A DNA stretch of 64,000 nucleotides from Comamonadaceae bacterium (GTDB taxonomy: Bacteria; Pseudomonadota; Gammaproteobacteria; Burkholderiales; Burkholderiaceae_C). The stretch lies in contig CANEXF010000001.1 of NCBI GenBank assembly GCA_947443645.1, positions 62,001 through 126,000 on the forward strand, given 5' to 3'. Made by a program: the position numbers and the translations under genes. The notes under the pieces are model-generated. The model ran no database searches and had not been told where the DNA came from. It was given only the letters and a program-made list of their open reading frames with translations. This document shows, one piece after another, positions 62,903-64,000 of this stretch. The stretch's first letter is position 1. Each line of letters starts with the position of its first letter.

Positions 62903-64000
62903 ATGGTTCCGCATCTGATTACCGCCCTGAGTGGCCCGATCAACGAGCTTGAGCAGCGCATTCTTGACTCCACGCCGGCGATAGAACGCTGGTTCCGGCT
63001 GGAGTGGATGGAGCACACGCCGCCGTTTTACTGCTCGGTCGATGTGCGCAACGCCGGCTTCAAGCTGGCGCCTGTCGATACCAATCTGTTTCCCGGTGGC
63101 TGGAACAACCTGACGCCCGAGATGCTGCCGCTGGCGGTCCAGGCGGCCATGGCGGCCATAGAGAAAATCTGCCCGGAAGCGCGCAATCTGCTGGTCGTGC
63201 CTGAAAACCACACCCGCAACAGCTTTTATTTGTCCAACCTGCTGGAACTCAAGCGCATTTTTCACCAAGCCGGGCTCAACGTGCGCTTTGGCTCGCTCAG
63301 CAGCGACATCAAGGCGCCCACCACGCTGGACCTGCCGACCGGCGAGAGCATCACGCTGGAGCCCTTGATTCGCAGCGAACGCCGCATCGGGCTCAAAGAC
63401 TTCGACCCCTGCACCATCTTGCTGAACAACGATTTGTCGGCGGGCATTCCCGGCATTCTGGAAGACCTGAACGAGCAGTTTTTGCTGCCACCGCTGCATG
63501 CGAGCTGGTCGGTGCGTCGCAAGTCCACCCATTTCAAGGCCTATGAAGAAGTCTCCAAGCGCTTTGGCAAGCTGCTGGGCATAGACCCGTGGCTTATCAA
63601 CCCGATGTTTGCGCACTGTGGTGAAGTCAACTTCGCCGAAGGTACGGGCATGGACTGCCTGAGCACCAACGTCGACGCCTTGCTCGGGAAGATCAGGCGC
63701 AAGTACAAGGAATACGGCATCAACGAAAAGCCCTTCGTGGTGGTCAAGGCCGACAACGGCACTTACGGCATGGGCATCATGACCGTGCGCGACGTCAAGG
63801 ACTTGCAGGACCTGAACCGCAGGACCAAAAACAAGATGAGCACCACCAAGGATGGTCAGCTGCTGTCCGAAGTGATCATCCAGGAAGGCGTGCTGACCCA
63901 TGAGCGCGTCAATGACGCCGTGGCCGAGCCCGTGGTCTACATGATGGATCGCTATGTGGTGGGCGGTTTTTACCGCGTGCACGCCGAGCGCGGTGTTGAT
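62903..64000 (+). CDS. gshA: Glutamate-cysteine ligase, N-terminal part (3' end outside window)
   Basis: The frame opens at ATG 62903 and is uninterrupted to the window edge (366 residues seen). The protein resembles the distinct betaproteobacterial glutamate-cysteine ligase (about 430 residues) that makes gamma-glutamylcysteine for glutathione. Marks are DVRNAGFKLAPVDTNLFPGGWNNL near the N-terminus, AEGTGMDCLSTNVDALL, VKADNGTYGMGIMTV and YMMDRYVVGGFYRVHAE, an ATP-grasp-like arrangement. It is unrelated in sequence to the E. coli GshA type. About 60 residues are missing at the C-terminus. Confidence 0.9.
   Translation, partial: MVPHLITALSGPINELEQRILDSTPAIERWFRLEWMEHTPPFYCSVDVRNAGFKLAPVDTNLFPGGWNNLTPEMLPLAVQAAMAAIEKICPEARNLLVVPENHTRNSFYLSNLLELKRIFHQAGLNVRFGSLSSDIKAPTTLDLPTGESITLEPLIRSERRIGLKDFDPCTILLNNDLSAGIPGILEDLNEQFLLPPLHASWSVRRKSTHFKAYEEVSKRFGKLLGIDPWLINPMFAHCGEVNFAEGTGMDCLSTNVDALLGKIRRKYKEYGINEKPFVVVKADNGTYGMGIMTVRDVKDLQDLNRRTKNKMSTTKDGQLLSEVIIQEGVLTHERVNDAVAEPVVYMMDRYVVGGFYRVHAERGVD

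Noticed and set aside
1-64000. tRNA, rRNA, riboswitch, toxin-antitoxin, phage-defence or secretion system
   Set aside because: Read by eye on both strands, I found no cloverleaf, conserved riboswitch core or recognisable gene set. A covariance-model scan was not possible here.

Overview
The window looks like chromosomal DNA of a betaproteobacterium of order Burkholderiales, most likely family Comamonadaceae (Polaromonas, Rhodoferax or a close relative). The basis is gene order and protein resemblance known to me, not a search. Typical blocks are lysM-dprA divergent from def-fmt; pgk-pyk-fba-purC-purE-purK-sua5; tsaB-rimI; uvrA-MFS-ssb; hpf-ptsN-hprK; fur divergent from bamE-dapB; and exbB-exbD-leuS-lptE-holA with proA and gshA. 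The sequence is GC-rich with strong third-position GC in genes. I see no rRNA, tRNA, CRISPR array, prophage, integrase, transposase or plasmid function.

Layout. 1-6024: 3' end of an indolepyruvate ferredoxin oxidoreductase, dprA and a LysM protein, def-fmt, and an azlCD amino-acid exporter. 6124-15981: lower glycolysis (pgk, pyk, fba), a hemerythrin, purine synthesis (purC, purE, purK), a thioredoxin-TPR co-chaperone, sua5 and a small HNH nuclease. 16216-21454: a probable catabolic operon (aldehyde dehydrogenase, thiamine-diphosphate enzyme, two tandem Bug-type solute receptors). 21466-28657: a protein of unknown function, a SemiSWEET transporter, dacB, tsaB-rimI-(UDG-like protein), pyrF, an EamA transporter and a thioesterase. 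28735-35546: uvrA, an MFS transporter, ssb and a MipA-type outer-membrane protein. 35577-41629: an NCS2 nucleobase permease, mnmA-NUDIX-LysR, and mmsA. 41858-47422: pntAA-pntAB-pntB, fadD and a nucleosidase. 47890-64000: corA, hpf, ptsN, hprK, fur, bamE, dapB, exbBD, leuS, lptE, holA, an acyltransferase, proA and the start of gshA.

The genes are mostly housekeeping. sua5, tsaB and mnmA belong to tRNA modification; bamE, lptE, dacB and the LysM protein to the cell envelope; uvrA, ssb, holA and dprA to DNA metabolism; ptsN and hprK to the nitrogen-PTS branch.

The most unusual content is dispersed repeat DNA. Three families recur. R1 is a roughly 30-55 bp imperfect palindrome with core AGCTGCTNGCGCCCG, found between genes and, in frame, inside dprA, ybbN, purK, the UDG-like gene, leuS and proA. 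R2 is a roughly 80-110 bp GC-rich unit containing CCCCCTCGGGGGG, tandem between mtnN and corA, between exbB and exbD, and between holA and the acyltransferase; one copy lies inside the leuS reading frame. R3 is a GGCTCAGG..CGAACGG palindrome, found between pntAA and pntAB, after mtnN, and at the 5' end of uvrA. I see no clear novel multi-gene system. The coding-compatible repeats are the best candidate for something undescribed, and the orphan keto-acid-type operon at 16216-21454 is second.
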